Both the position numbers and the translations under genes were made by a program. Positions 43,312-52,588 of a DNA stretch of 64,000 bases are shown here, one piece after another (positions within the stretch are counted from its first letter, which is position 1; every line of letters begins with the position of its first letter). The notes under the pieces were generated by a model. It saw only the letters and a list, made by a program, of their open reading frames with translations, made no database searches and was not told the origin of the DNA. Origin of the DNA: Bosea sp. Tri-49 (GTDB taxonomy: Bacteria; Pseudomonadota; Alphaproteobacteria; Rhizobiales; Beijerinckiaceae); NCBI RefSeq assembly GCF_003952665.1, contig NZ_CP017946.1:4545001-4609000 (forward strand), read 5' to 3'.

Positions 43312-43794
43312 TTACTGCGCGGCCAAGGCCGCGGGCTCCTGGCAGACATCGACCCACTGCGCGCCCGTCAGCGCCGCCATGCGGTCCGGGCTGATGCGCA
43401 CCGCAGTCTGGGTCGAGCCGGCCGCGGGCACGACCTCGTCGAAGACCTTGAGCGAGACGTCGCAATAGACCGGCAGCGGGCTCGGCAGGCCGAACGGGCA
43501 GACGCCGCCGACCGGATGACCGGTGATGGCGACGACCTCGTCGAGATCGAGCATGCGCGGCTTGGCGCCAAAGGCGGCCTTGGTCTTCTTGTTGTCGAGG
43601 CGGGCATCGCCGCGCGTCACCAGCAAGACGATGCGCTCACCGAGGCGGAAGGACAGGGTCTTGGCGATGCGGGCTGGCTCGACGCCGAAGGCCTGCGCCG
43701 CCAGCGTCACCGTGGCACTGCTGCCGTCGGTTTCGAGGATGGCGATATCGGGTGCATGCTCGGCGAAGAAGGCGCGGACGGATTCAAGGCTCAC
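43312..43794 (-). CDS. YbaK/EbsC-family aminoacyl-tRNA deacylase
   Basis: A 160-aa trans-editing domain protein that probably removes wrongly charged amino acids (for YbaK, Cys-tRNA-Pro). Visible family segments: ETDGSSATVTLAAQAFGVEP, RIAKTLSFRLGERIVLLVTR with the catalytic Lys, KKTKAAFGAKPRMLDLDEVV and GHPVGGVCPFGLPSPLPVYC. The start is GTG 43794, which overlaps the stop of the upstream small membrane gene (GTGA); starts further upstream would run inside that gene. Confidence 0.9.
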   Translation of the reverse strand: MSLESVRAFFAEHAPDIAILETDGSSATVTLAAQAFGVEPARIAKTLSFRLGERIVLLVTRGDARLDNKKTKAAFGAKPRMLDLDEVVAITGHPVGGVCPFGLPSPLPVYCDVSLKVFDEVVPAAGSTQTAVRISPDRMAALTGAQWVDVCQEPAALAAQ

Positions 43795-44069
43795 GAGACA
43801 CCTCTGCCGAAGCGCCACCAGACCAGTCCTGCGACTAGCGCCGGCACGCCGAAGACAACGAGCAAGATCGGGACTTCCTGCAGGAAGGTATAGCCGGCGC
43901 GGTTGATGCCGATGATCAGATTGATCACCGAGGCGACGAACCAGAGCGGGATGAAGAGCTTCATCGCGAAGACGATCGGATGACGCCCGCCTGTGTTCAA
44001 CCGCGGCGCGATCAGGAGCAAGGCGCCGAGAAGGGCAAAGCCCGCGGCGATGACCTTGACCGTGTGCAT
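43791..44069 (-). CDS. Small hypothetical membrane protein (92 aa)
   Basis: Three hydrophobic segments are visible: [38 protein letters not shown] and [20 protein letters not shown]. No family is recognised with certainty. AAGGGGG lies before the start. It sits between purH and the ybaK-like gene and is coupled to the latter by GTGA. Confidence 0.82.
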   Translation of the reverse strand: MHTVKVIAAGFALLGALLLIAPRLNTGGRHPIVFAMKLFIPLWFVASVINLIIGINRAGYTFLQEVPILLVVFGVPALVAGLVWWRFGRGVS

Positions 44070-44090
44070 GCCCGCGCCCCCTTTTTCGTC

Positions 44091-45683
44091 TCAGTGCCGG
44101 AAATGGCGATGGCCGGTGAAGACCATGGCGAGGCCGGCTTCGTCCGCCGCCTTGATCACCTCGTCGTCGCGCATCGAGCCGCCGGGCTGGATCACCGCGG
44201 TGGCGCCGGCCTCGGCCGCGGCGAGCAGGCCGTCGGCGAAGGGGAAGAAGGCGTCGGAGGCGACGACCGCGCCATTGGCGAGGCTTTCTGGCGCGCCGGC
44301 GGCTTTGGCGGCCTCGCCGGCTTTCCAGGCGGCGATGCGCGAGGAATCGACGCGGCTCATCTGGCCGGCGCCGACTCCGACGGTAGCGAGGGCCTTGGCA
44401 TAGACGATGGCGTTCGACTTGACGTGCTTGGCGACGCGGAAAGCGAAGCGCAGATCGGCGAGCTCGGCCTCGCTCGGCTGGCGCTTGGTCACGACCTTGA
44501 GCTCCATGTCGTCGACCACGGCGTTGTCGCGCGCCTGCGCCAGGAAGCCGCCGGAGACGGTGCGCAGGGAAAGGCCGGACTTGCGGACATCCGGCAGGCC
44601 GCCGGTCAGGAGCAGGCGCAGGTTCTTCTTGGCGGCGACGAGGGCGATCGCCTCCTCGTCGGCATCGGGCGCGATGATCACCTCGGTGAAGATCTCGACG
44701 ATCTTCTTCGCCGCTTCCGCGTCGAGCTTGCGGTTCAGCGCGACGATGCCGCCGAAGGCCGAGACGGGGTCGCAGGCGAGGGCCCGCTCATAGGCTTCGA
44801 GCAGCGAGCCGCCCTCGGCGACGCCGCAGGGGTTGGCATGCTTGACGATGACGCAGGCGGCGGTGCGCTCGGGAGCGAACTCGGCGACGCATTCGAAGGC
44901 GGCGTCGGTGTCGTTGATGTTGTTGTAGGAGAGCTGCTTGCCCTGGACCTGGCGGGCGGTGGCGACGCCCGGGCGCTGCTCCGGCGTGCGGTAGAAGGCG
45001 GCCCATTGATGCGGGTTCTCGCCATAGCGCATCGTCTCGGCAAGGCTGCCGCCGAGCGCCCGGAATGCCGGCGAGGTATCGCCGAGTTCGTTCGCGAACC
45101 AGTTGGAGATCGCAGCGTCATAGGCCGCGGTGCGCGAATAGGCCTTCTGGGCGAGCTTGCGGCGCAGCGTCAGCGTGGTCGCGCTTTTGTGCGCCTCGAG
45201 ATCAGCCAGCACGGCGGCATAGTCGGACGGCTCGACCACGACGGCGACGTCGTTGTGGTTCTTGGCGGCGGCACGGATCATCGCGGGGCCGCCGATATCG
45301 ATGTTCTCGATGCAATCATCATAGGGCTTGCCGGCGGCGACCGTTGCCTCGAACGGGTAGAGGTTGACGACGAGCAGGTCGATCGGCGCGATGCCATGGC
45401 CGAGCATCGAGGCCTGATGCTCGGGATGCGAGCGGATGGCGAGCAGGCCGCCATGGACCTTCGGATGCAGCGTCTTGACGCGGCCGTCCATCATCTCGGG
45501 GAAGCCGGTCAGATCCGATACGTCGGTGACGGCAAGACCCGCTTCGGCGATCGCCTTGGCGGTGCCACCGGTCGAGACCAGGGCGATGCCCATGCGCGAG
45601 AGGGCGCGGGCGAAGTCGATCAGCCCGGTTTTGTCGGAAACGGAAAGCAGCGCGCGTTCGACGCGGCGGAGTTCGTTCGGCAT
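44091..45683 (-). CDS. purH: Bifunctional AICAR transformylase / IMP cyclohydrolase
   Basis: Catalyses the last two steps of IMP synthesis. The 530-aa length is standard. The N-terminal IMP cyclohydrolase domain (1–~200) shows [53 protein letters not shown] and [17 protein letters not shown]; the C-terminal transformylase domain shows [15 protein letters not shown] sequence ([13 protein letters not shown]), [25 protein letters not shown] and the closing [20 protein letters not shown]. It follows the heparinase-like gene by 114 bases and precedes the 92-aa membrane protein. Confidence 0.97.
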   Translation of the reverse strand: MPNELRRVERALLSVSDKTGLIDFARALSRMGIALVSTGGTAKAIAEAGLAVTDVSDLTGFPEMMDGRVKTLHPKVHGGLLAIRSHPEHQASMLGHGIAPIDLLVVNLYPFEATVAAGKPYDDCIENIDIGGPAMIRAAAKNHNDVAVVVEPSDYAAVLADLEAHKSATTLTLRRKLAQKAYSRTAAYDAAISNWFANELGDTSPAFRALGGSLAETMRYGENPHQWAAFYRTPEQRPGVATARQVQGKQLSYNNINDTDAAFECVAEFAPERTAACVIVKHANPCGVAEGGSLLEAYERALACDPVSAFGGIVALNRKLDAEAAKKIVEIFTEVIIAPDADEEAIALVAAKKNLRLLLTGGLPDVRKSGLSLRTVSGGFLAQARDNAVVDDMELKVVTKRQPSEAELADLRFAFRVAKHVKSNAIVYAKALATVGVGAGQMSRVDSSRIAAWKAGEAAKAAGAPESLANGAVVASDAFFPFADGLLAAAEAGATAVIQPGGSMRDDEVIKAADEAGLAMVFTGHRHFRH

Positions 45684-45797
45684 GGGATGATCAAGTCCGG
45701 GTTGATGGCGGTAGCGCGCAGAATACGTGCGCGCGCCCTATCACGCCCGGGCTTTGCTGCAAAGCACAAGACGCTGCTACCTTGCCCTACGGAGAGC

Positions 45798-47540
45798 TCA
45801 GAGCGGCAGATCGGGCTCCGCTTCTGCCCGCTCTCGCTCTGCTGTTTCTCCCCGGGACGGGCGTTGCGCAGGCGTACCGAGGCGGGCGAAACGCCAGATG
45901 ATCTGCGGTGTCGCTACGGCGTCGAACTCGATGACGAGCTGCACGGTCTTGTGACGGCCGTCGGCGGCGGCAAAGAAGACGCTCTCCTCAAGCCCGACCC
46001 GCATGCCGGAAGCTTCGAAAGCCCAGATCTCGCCCGAGGGCAGCGCCAGCAACGCCCCCTCGCCATCGCGGATCAGGCTCGGCTTGACGTTCGGGTGCAA
46101 ATGGAAGCGTGCGGTCGCCGGCAGGCTCGCCAGGGCTGCCGGCGCGCTGAACGAATCCTCGCCGGCAAGCTGGCTGCCGCTGCGAGCGAGCAGCAGGCGG
46201 CGGGTATGGATGGTGCCGAAGGCGCGCCGGTAGCCGTCATGGCTTGCCACCCATTCGTGCCCGTCCTCGTTGTCCTGGCGGGCGACGCGGACATCGGCCG
46301 GACCGGCCGTGATCCGCCTTTCGCCGAGCACCAGCCCGAAGACGGCGCTGGAGCGGTCGTCCAGCGTCACGGTCGAATGAGCGGCGGTGGCGCGGGCGGC
46401 GAGCCTGAGCTCTGGCGTGCCGAAACGGCTGGCGCCGCAATTCACGACGATGCGCTGCGAGCCGGTCGACAGTTCGAAGCTGAGGCAGCCGGCATTGGCC
46501 TCGACAGAATTCGCGCCGCGGGGCGGCGGCCCGGCCTCGACGACGACGATGCTAGTTCCGGCGTTCAGCCGATCATAGCCGGAATAGGCGGCGTGCTCGA
46601 TCGGCCTGGCGCGAACATCGTCATAGGCGGCCAGCGTTGCCATCAGATCGGGCGGCGTCGCGCCCATGCCGTTGAACAGAGCGAGCGCGCCGTCGCCATG
46701 TCGGAACAGCTTGAGGTGTGGCATCATCCGGTCGATCGCCATGATGATGGCGCGCGGCGCTTCGAGCCCGCGGGCCGTGAAGGTCTCGCGGAGCGGCAAG
46801 AGGTCGAGCAGCAAGTCGATGATGATGCGGGGATTGCGGCTGAGATGGCCGCCATCCGGCAGAATCTGCTGCTCCAATTCGTCGGAGAGCGCGATCTCGT
46901 AGCGGCGCAATCGCCGCTCCTGACCATCGAGGCAGATGGCCGCAAAGCAGATCGCGATCAGGCATTGCAACCGCGCCGCGCCCTCGACAGCGCCGGCGAG
47001 CGCGAGCTGCAGTCGTTCGGCCGTCTGGGCGACATGGCGGATGAAGCGCTCATAGAAGGCATGGTCGGCGCCTTCGAGCAGCAGTGGCGAATGCGACAGG
47101 AACGACATCAGCCGCCGGGCGATCACCGCCGGGCGCCGCGCGATCTCATCGCGGTCGTGCTGGCGGGCGATGAACTCGTCGACGAGGGCGCGGGCATTGG
47201 CGCGCGCGATGGCCGTATCGGCGGCGCGCAAATGGCGCAGCCAGACGAAGCTATGGAGCGCCTCCGCCCAGGCCTCGCTCGGTGGCGTGACCAGGAAGGG
47301 CGATTCGCCATGGCAGTTCACGGTACGTCCGGCGAGGGCGAAGTAGCCGGCATAGATGTCGCTCGCCGTGGTCGGATCGGCTGTGCGCAGGTCGTGCGGG
47401 GCAAAAAGCAGGCGGCTGGAGCGTAGTCGCCCGAATGGCCACAGAGCACGTTTCGCCCCGGCAATCTGGCCGCGCGTCCGCCGCGCCGCCCTGCCGATGG
47501 CTGCTCGTGCCAGGCCTCCGCGCTCGGACCAGCCGCTCAA
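45798..47540 (-). CDS. Heparinase II/III family protein
   Basis: About 580 aa with an N-terminal helical toroid (LHSFVWLRHLRAADTAIARA; LPDGGHLSRNPRIIIDLLLD) and a C-terminal beta-sandwich heparinase II/III domain (EANAGCLSFELSTGSQRIVV, NCGASR, AAHSTVTLDDRSSAVFG). This form, encoded between rsmB and purH in many Hyphomicrobiales, has no signal peptide and no proven substrate. The first usable start after the previous in-frame stop is TTG 47538–47540, with a weak ribosome site; a CTG slightly further in cannot be ruled out. Confidence 0.87.
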   Translation of the reverse strand: MSGWSERGGLARAAIGRAARRTRGQIAGAKRALWPFGRLRSSRLLFAPHDLRTADPTTASDIYAGYFALAGRTVNCHGESPFLVTPPSEAWAEALHSFVWLRHLRAADTAIARANARALVDEFIARQHDRDEIARRPAVIARRLMSFLSHSPLLLEGADHAFYERFIRHVAQTAERLQLALAGAVEGAARLQCLIAICFAAICLDGQERRLRRYEIALSDELEQQILPDGGHLSRNPRIIIDLLLDLLPLRETFTARGLEAPRAIIMAIDRMMPHLKLFRHGDGALALFNGMGATPPDLMATLAAYDDVRARPIEHAAYSGYDRLNAGTSIVVVEAGPPPRGANSVEANAGCLSFELSTGSQRIVVNCGASRFGTPELRLAARATAAHSTVTLDDRSSAVFGLVLGERRITAGPADVRVARQDNEDGHEWVASHDGYRRAFGTIHTRRLLLARSGSQLAGEDSFSAPAALASLPATARFHLHPNVKPSLIRDGEGALLALPSGEIWAFEASGMRVGLEESVFFAAADGRHKTVQLVIEFDAVATPQIIWRFARLGTPAQRPSRGETAERERAEAEPDLPL

Positions 47541-47597
47541 TGAATTCTGCCGCCTCGCCGTCCCGCTACCGCCTCGGTGAGGCGAATCCCGATCAAC

Positions 47598-48932
47598 TCA
47601 TACCCTGTTCAGGCGACATGCGTAAAATCCCGCCCATCCGGAGAGCCGCGGCGTCTCTCCGGCGAGCTGGTGCGGCAGCGTGCGCAGTTCGCCCAGCGCT
47701 GTCAGCGCTTCGGCCTGTCCGCCGATCTCTGCAGGTTCGATCGGAGCACGCACGAAGCCGGGCGTCCGCGCCAGGAAGGCCTCGACCTGTCCCTCGCCCT
47801 CCTCCGGCTCCAGCGAGCAGGTGCAATAGACGAGGCGTCCACCCGGCCGGGTGAGTCGCCCCGCCTGGTCGAGCAGGCGGGCCTGCAGGGCTGTGAGCTT
47901 GGCGATATCCTCGGGGCGTTTGGACCAGGCGACATCCGGGTGGCGCCGGATCGTGCCGGTGGCGCTGCAGGGCGCGTCGAGCAGGACGGCATCGAAGGGC
48001 TCTGCCTCGAAAGTCGTGGCGTCGGCAGTGGCGACCTCGGCGCTCAGCCCGAGCCGCTCGAGATTGGCCTTGAGGCGGCGCAGACGGGGGCCGGAGCGGT
48101 CGACTGCGACGACCTGCGCGCCCATTTGCGCGAGCTGCACGGTTTTGCCGCCGGGCGCGGCGCAGAGATCGGCGACGCGATCGCCCGGCTTGATACCGAG
48201 CAGCCGGGCGGGCAGCGCGGCCGCCGCATCCTGCACCCACCACTGCCCCTCGGCGAAGCCCGGCAATCCGGTGACGGCGTCGCGTCCGCGCAGGCGTACC
48301 GAGCCGGTCGGCAGGACGATGCCGTCGAGCTTGGCGGCCCAGTCGTCCGGGTCTGATTTCACGGTCAGGTCGAGCGGCGGCTCCTCGGCATGGGCGGCGG
48401 CGATCGCCGTCGCAACATCGGGCCCGTAGGTGTCCGTCCAGCTTTGGCGCAGCCAGTCGGGCGTGTCGGCGAGCGGATCGAGGCCGGCAAGGATCGCCTC
48501 GCGCTCACGCGCCAGTCGCCGCAGCACAGCATTGCCGAGCGAGGCGTAGCGCGAGGAGCGGGCGTCCTCGTGCAGCTGGCGGATCGCGAGGTCGACTGCC
48601 GCATGATCGGGCACGTCGAGAAAAAGCAGCTGCGCCGCGGCGGCGACCATGATCGGCTCGAAGGGGCCAGATTTGCGCGGGCTGCCGCGCTCGAGTCGGG
48701 CGCCGACTACTTGGCGGATCGTGCCGAGACGGCGGAAGGCGACGGTTGCGATCGCACGCGCCAGCCCGGCATCGGCCGGCTCAAGCTTAGCCGCCAGCGC
48801 CATGCGCTCAAAGGTCTCGTCGAGAGCGGTACCGGCGCGCAGCACCTCGTCGATCAGCGTCGCCGCTAGACGGCGCGCGGCGAGACCGGGGGCCTCGTCA
48901 GCCGGCGCGCGGTTTTCGTGGGGAGCTGCCAT
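47598..48932 (-). CDS. rsmB: 16S rRNA m5C967 methyltransferase RsmB
   Basis: A 444-aa SAM-dependent methyltransferase with an N-terminal NusB-like RNA-binding domain (LIDEVLRAGTALDETFERMA … ASLGNAVLRRLARE). The catalytic Rossmann domain has VADLCAAPGGKTVQLAQMGA, the first Cys motif DAPCSATGTIRRHPDVAW and the nucleophile YCTCSLEPEEGE. ATG 48930–48932 lies two bases after the htpX stop, so the two genes form an operon that continues into the heparinase-like gene and purH. Confidence 0.95.
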   Translation of the reverse strand: MAAPHENRAPADEAPGLAARRLAATLIDEVLRAGTALDETFERMALAAKLEPADAGLARAIATVAFRRLGTIRQVVGARLERGSPRKSGPFEPIMVAAAAQLLFLDVPDHAAVDLAIRQLHEDARSSRYASLGNAVLRRLAREREAILAGLDPLADTPDWLRQSWTDTYGPDVATAIAAAHAEEPPLDLTVKSDPDDWAAKLDGIVLPTGSVRLRGRDAVTGLPGFAEGQWWVQDAAAALPARLLGIKPGDRVADLCAAPGGKTVQLAQMGAQVVAVDRSGPRLRRLKANLERLGLSAEVATADATTFEAEPFDAVLLDAPCSATGTIRRHPDVAWSKRPEDIAKLTALQARLLDQAGRLTRPGGRLVYCTCSLEPEEGEGQVEAFLARTPGFVRAPIEPAEIGGQAEALTALGELRTLPHQLAGETPRLSGWAGFYACRLNRV

Positions 48933-48934
48933 TC

Positions 48935-49855
48935 TCAGCCCCACGGCCCGGGCTCGCGCCCACCGGCAAAAGGATTCTGGCTCGCGCCGCCGGCGAAACC
49001 GCCGCGGTTCGAGGTTACGCCCATGGCGCGCGCCTGCTCCATCAAAGCGGCGATGCGGTTGCCGGTGTCGGGATGTGTCGAGAACAATGAATCCATGCCG
49101 CGGCCAGAGAGCGGGTTGATGATGAACATGTGCGCCGTAGCAGGCTTCGCCTCCGCCGTCTCGTTCGGGATATGGGAAACGCCGCCGGCGATCTTGGCGA
49201 GCGCGTCGGCGAGCGCCACCGGGTTGCCGCAGATCTCGCCGCCGATGCGATCGGCCTCATACTCGCGCGAGCGCGAAACCGCCATCTGGATGATGGTCGC
49301 GGCGAGCGGAGCGAGGATCATCAGGGCGATCTGGACGATGGCGTTGGGGCGATTGTCGCGCGAGCCGAAGAACATGCCGAAGGAGGCAAGAGTCGAGATC
49401 GCGCCGGCCATGGTCGCGGTGACGGTCATGGTCAACGTGTCGTGGTTCTTGATGTGCGCAAGCTCATGCGCCATCACGCCGGCGAGCTCGTCATAGGACA
49501 GCGTGCGCATGATGCCGGTGGTGGCCGCGACGGCAGCGTTCTGCGGGTTGCGGCCGGTGGCGAAGGCGTTCGGCTGGTCCTCCTGGATGAGGTAGACACG
49601 CGGCATCGGCATGTCCGCGCGCTGGGCGAGGTCGCGCACCATCCGGTAGAGATCGGGCGCGCTGCGCTCATCGGCCTCCTGGGCATTGTAGGCCGACAGC
49701 GCCAACCGGTCGGAATTCCAGTAGCTGAACAGGTTGGTCGCGACCGCGATGCCGAGCGCGATCAGCATGCCGCCGGCGCCGGCAAGCAGATAGCCGACCA
49801 CGCCGAACAGCGCGGTGAGCGCCGCCATCAGCATGCCGGTACGGGCATAGTTCAT
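48935..49855 (-). CDS. htpX: Membrane zinc metalloprotease HtpX
   Basis: A 306-aa inner-membrane protease for quality control of damaged membrane proteins. Two N-terminal helices ([38 protein letters not shown]), the [18 protein letters not shown] substrate-cleft segment, zinc motif [13 protein letters not shown] and the third ligand in [23 protein letters not shown] precedes the start. First gene of the htpX–rsmB–heparinase–purH series; diverges from the SdhAF4-like gene. Confidence 0.96.
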   Translation of the reverse strand: MNYARTGMLMAALTALFGVVGYLLAGAGGMLIALGIAVATNLFSYWNSDRLALSAYNAQEADERSAPDLYRMVRDLAQRADMPMPRVYLIQEDQPNAFATGRNPQNAAVAATTGIMRTLSYDELAGVMAHELAHIKNHDTLTMTVTATMAGAISTLASFGMFFGSRDNRPNAIVQIALMILAPLAATIIQMAVSRSREYEADRIGGEICGNPVALADALAKIAGGVSHIPNETAEAKPATAHMFIINPLSGRGMDSLFSTHPDTGNRIAALMEQARAMGVTSNRGGFAGGASQNPFAGGREPGPWG

Positions 49856-49963
49856 CGAGAACCCCTTCTTGCGTCGCCGCTCCAGCGCGGAAATGCTCGC
49901 CGGAGTGCGCTTTCGTCCCTATGTGGTGGGGACAATGCCGATCCTGCAAGAGAATGGCCGATC

Positions 49964-50185
49964 ATGAGCTCGCAGACGAAGACGGACGAAGGCGGAGCGA
50001 CCGCTGCCGCAAAGGCGTTGTCGCCGGCGGCTCAGCGCGCGCTCGCCGAAGCCGAGGCGCGCCGTGCGGCGATCGATGCCAAGGCCGCCGAGCTCCGTCG
50101 CGAGAAGGAGGTCGCCGGCCGCGGCGGGCTCGAACCGGTGCGCTATGACGATTGGGAAGTGAAGGGGATCGCCAGCGATTTCTGA
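49964..50185 (+). CDS. DUF1674 protein, succinate dehydrogenase assembly factor 4-like
   Basis: A 73-aa protein: an Ala-rich charged helix (residues ~15–50) followed by the family's C-terminal motif PVRYDDWEVKGIASDF. In SdhAF4 this tail binds the flavoprotein subunit SdhA and helps insert FAD or shield it from oxidation. The 3' position of the motif and the length fit the bacterial members. It lies 78 bases upstream of the cyclopropane synthase gene and diverges from htpX. Confidence 0.85.
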   Translation: MSSQTKTDEGGATAAAKALSPAAQRALAEAEARRAAIDAKAAELRREKEVAGRGGLEPVRYDDWEVKGIASDF

Positions 50186-50263
50186 GCTGCGCAGACCTGG
50201 CGGTTGCAAAGGGGGCCGCAGCCGGCCAAAGACGGGGCTGACTGCAACGGGCTTTGATCCAGC

Positions 50264-51562
50264 ATGAGTGACGACAAGCGCCTCGAAGCCCTGCGGCGGC
50301 TCCTGACCGAAGCGTACCAGAAGCTCGGACTGAAGCTCGGCTTCTCGCTCTGGGATGGCTCGCGCGTGCCGGCCGACTGGCCTCAGGATGGGCTGGGGAT
50401 CGCGATCCGCGATGCGGGTGTCGTCGCGGCGCTGCTGCGCAAGCCGAAGCTCGATACGCTGCTGCACCTGCACATCTCCGACCGGATCGCGATCCAGAAC
50501 GGCTCGATCTTCGATCTCGCGGCGGCGCGCCCGGACGGCAAGGTCGGTAGGCTGGCGCGCGGCATTTCGAAGGCGGCGGTATTCGAGGTCGTCAGACGTT
50601 TCATCTTCGCGCCGGGCACGGCGCCGCAGGCAGTGGAGCACATCAAGGGCGACGAGATCGCCCGCGACGGCAAGCCTGCGACGAACAAGGCCAATATCGC
50701 CCATCACTACGACGTCTCGAACGCATTCTACCGGCTCTTCCTCGACGAGCGCATGGTCTACACCTGCGCCTATTTCACCGAGGATCACGACGATCTCGCG
50801 CGGGCGCAGTCCGACAAGCTCGAGATGATCTGCCGCAAGCTGCGCCTGAAGCCGGGCGACAAGCTGCTCGATATCGGCTGTGGCTGGGGGGCGCTGGTCT
50901 GCTACGCCGCGCAGCATTACGGCGTCGAGGCGCATGGCGTGACGCTGGCGGAGGAGCAGCTCAAGCTGGCGCAGGAAAAGGTCGAGGCGCTCGGCCTCAC
51001 GGACAAGGTCACGCTCCACCTCAAGGACTTCACCCAGATGGAAGGGGAGTTCGACAAGATCTCCTCGATCGGCATGTTCGAGCATGTCGGTATCCGCAAT
51101 CACCCGACCTATTTCCAGGCGGTGAACCGGCTGCTCAAGCCGCGCGGGCTCTATCTGCACCATTCGATCTCGCGGCGTGCCAAGAAGACCGAGCGGGCCT
51201 TCAACAAGATGCCGGCGGAGTACCGTGCCCTGGTGCGCTATATCTTCCCGGGTGGTGAACTCGACCATCTCGGCATGTCGATCGCCAATCTCGAGCGCTA
51301 CGGCTTCGAGGTGCACGATGTCGAGGGCTGGCGCGAGCATTATCAGCGCACGACGCGGCTGTGGTTCGAGCGGCTGAATGCGAACAAGGCTGAGGCGGAA
51401 GCGGAAGTCGGGCCGGAGCGGACCCGGATGTGGCTGCTTTATCTCGCCGGCTGCTCGCTTGCCTTCGAGCGTGGTGGAGCGCTGATCAACCAGACGCTGG
51501 TGTCGAAGCGGCGCAAGGGACCGTCGGGCCTGCCGTTGACGCGGGTCGACCTCTATCGTTGA
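50264..51562 (+). CDS. cfa: Cyclopropane-fatty-acyl-phospholipid synthase
   Basis: A 432-aa SAM-dependent enzyme that adds methylene bridges to unsaturated membrane lipids. Landmarks: IAHHYDVSNAFYRLFLDERM and YTCAYF, the SAM site LLDIGCGWGALVCYAAQHYG, SIGMFEHVGIRNHPTYFQAV and FPGGELDHLGMS. Several relatives methylate other lipids, but the match to the CFA order is good. Membrane-associated, no transmembrane helix. Convergent with the small genes at 51569–51911. Confidence 0.94.
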   Translation: MSDDKRLEALRRLLTEAYQKLGLKLGFSLWDGSRVPADWPQDGLGIAIRDAGVVAALLRKPKLDTLLHLHISDRIAIQNGSIFDLAAARPDGKVGRLARGISKAAVFEVVRRFIFAPGTAPQAVEHIKGDEIARDGKPATNKANIAHHYDVSNAFYRLFLDERMVYTCAYFTEDHDDLARAQSDKLEMICRKLRLKPGDKLLDIGCGWGALVCYAAQHYGVEAHGVTLAEEQLKLAQEKVEALGLTDKVTLHLKDFTQMEGEFDKISSIGMFEHVGIRNHPTYFQAVNRLLKPRGLYLHHSISRRAKKTERAFNKMPAEYRALVRYIFPGGELDHLGMSIANLERYGFEVHDVEGWREHYQRTTRLWFERLNANKAEAEAEVGPERTRMWLLYLAGCSLAFERGGALINQTLVSKRRKGPSGLPLTRVDLYR

Positions 51563-51568
51563 GCAGAG

Positions 51569-51772
51569 TCAGGACAGGCGCAGTGCGAGCGGGCGAGCGC
51601 TGACCGTCACGGCATCGGCGCCTGCCTCGGCGCGGGCATAGTGCAGGGCATCGTCCCGGCTGCGGAAATAGCCGCCGCCGCGACCATGCGTCTCGATCGC
51701 GATCCAGTGGCCCTCGCGGTCGCGCCCGATCTTGAAATGCGGACGGGCGGCTGAGGTGGCAGCGGTTGGCAT
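51569..51772 (-). CDS. Small hypothetical protein (67 aa)
   Basis: Contains a single short domain: FKIGRDREGHWIAIETHGRG–GGYFRSRDDALHYAR, which looks like a strand–strand–helix unit similar in style to DUF2188-type proteins, though I cannot assign the family. GAGG, made partly from the stop codon of the 43-aa peptide gene upstream, serves as its ribosome site 7 bases before the ATG, so the two are probably coupled. Confidence 0.72.
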   Translation of the reverse strand: MPTAATSAARPHFKIGRDREGHWIAIETHGRGGGYFRSRDDALHYARAEAGADAVTVSARPLALRLS

Positions 51773-51779
51773 GGCAGCC

Positions 51780-51911
51780 TCAGAAGAAGCCGATCGTGGT
51801 GGCAAGGGCGAGGCCTGCACCGAAGACGATCGTCGAGGCGAAGGCCGCCTCGGCAACGGTGAAGAGCGTCTGGGCGTGGCCGGAAAGGGCGGAACGGGAC
51901 AGCGTGAACAT
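51780..51911 (-). CDS. Small membrane peptide (43 aa)
   Basis: A 43-codon frame with a strong ribosome site (GGGGGA 6 bases before ATG 51909–51911). The N-terminal half is amphipathic (FTLSRSALSGHAQTLFTVAE), the C-terminal half hydrophobic (STIVFGAGLALATTIGFF), as in a single-pass membrane peptide. It ends 7 bases before the 67-aa gene. No family known to me. Confidence 0.62.
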   Translation of the reverse strand: MFTLSRSALSGHAQTLFTVAEAAFASTIVFGAGLALATTIGFF

Positions 51912-51989
51912 CGAAATCCCCCAAGTCGGATCGTGTGCTCCAGTCTTGGGTCGCTCAGCGCACTTTTCGCGCTGTCCTTAGAAATGCGA

Positions 51990-52011
51990 ATGGCGCCCTA
52001 AGGGGCGCCAT
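51990..52011. terminator. Hairpin downstream of the DUF2853 gene
   Basis: ATGGCGCCC–TAAG–GGGCGCCAT, a perfect 9-bp stem with a 4-nt loop, 24 bases after the DUF2853 stop on the minus strand. T-richness after it is modest, so it is a weak terminator or 3'-end stabiliser. Confidence 0.5.
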
Positions 52012-52035
52012 GCAGGCTGTGCCCTGGGGCGGAGC

Positions 52036-52353
52036 CTATTTCTTCACGAAGCCGTCGAGCTTGCCGTAATGTTCGGCCAGCAAATAATAGAAGGTCAGGC
52101 GCGACTTGGTCTTGTCGGCCTTCATGTGATCGCAGGTGGCCTTGATGGAGGCGTCGAGGTCGGCGGTCTTCAGGCCGAGCTTCTTCTTCAGGAAGTTCTC
52201 GCGGACGCGCTCGAGTTCAGCGGGGTCGGAGCAGGCGACATAGCGCGTATCGGGCTTGCTCATGACCAAGGCATAAGCCTTGCTCATGCCGGCGAAGGCG
52301 GCCTCGTTGACGGGTTTCTTGGCGAACTTCTTGACGTCGGCGAGATGATCCAT
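52036..52353 (-). CDS. DUF2853 family protein
   Basis: A 105-aa soluble helical protein with family segments MDHLADVKKFAKKPVNEAAF, YVACSDPAELERVRENFLKK, KLGLKTADLDASIKATCDHM and SRLTFYYLLAEHYGKL. Function of the family is unknown. ATG 52351–52353 has GAGGGG in front; the long dyad at 52373–52425 lies in its leader. A single gene between small membrane genes and the 2-hydroxyacid dehydrogenase. Confidence 0.9.
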   Translation of the reverse strand: MDHLADVKKFAKKPVNEAAFAGMSKAYALVMSKPDTRYVACSDPAELERVRENFLKKKLGLKTADLDASIKATCDHMKADKTKSRLTFYYLLAEHYGKLDGFVKK

Positions 52354-52372
52354 CGGGTACCCCTCTGAAGAC

Positions 52373-52425
52373 ATATCGGTTCGAAAGGCGTGCTGGACTC
52401 AGCGTTACGCCTTTGAAAACGATAT
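52373..52425 (-). promoter_or_regulatory. Long dyad in the leader of the DUF2853 gene
   Basis: ATATCG–5 nt–AAAGGCGT–GCTG–GACT–CAGC–3 nt–ACGCCTTT–5 nt–CGATAT: three stacked inverted repeats separated by a symmetric 5×5 internal loop and a 3-nt bulge. On the minus strand the structure ends 8 bases before the ribosome site. It could be an operator or a structured 5' leader. Confidence 0.55.
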
Positions 52426-52588
52426 CCGGCTTTTTTGTCGCAGGCGAGAGGCGGGCTTACGAAAAATCCCGTCGATTGTTCGGTGAATCCGGGTTGCGTC
52501 CGGGAGATGGCAGGTCGGCGCTCTGGGTCATTGAAGCCGGGGCCGGCAAATGCTGCGATGCAACAATTCGCCCGGAGGTCTTTCAGCC

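Noticed and set aside
43980..47426. Very long open frame on the plus strand across purH and the heparinase-like gene
   Set aside because: It is antisense to two clearly homologous genes, is rich in Gly/Arg/Asp/Ala as expected of a GC-rich shadow frame, and has no recognisable domain.
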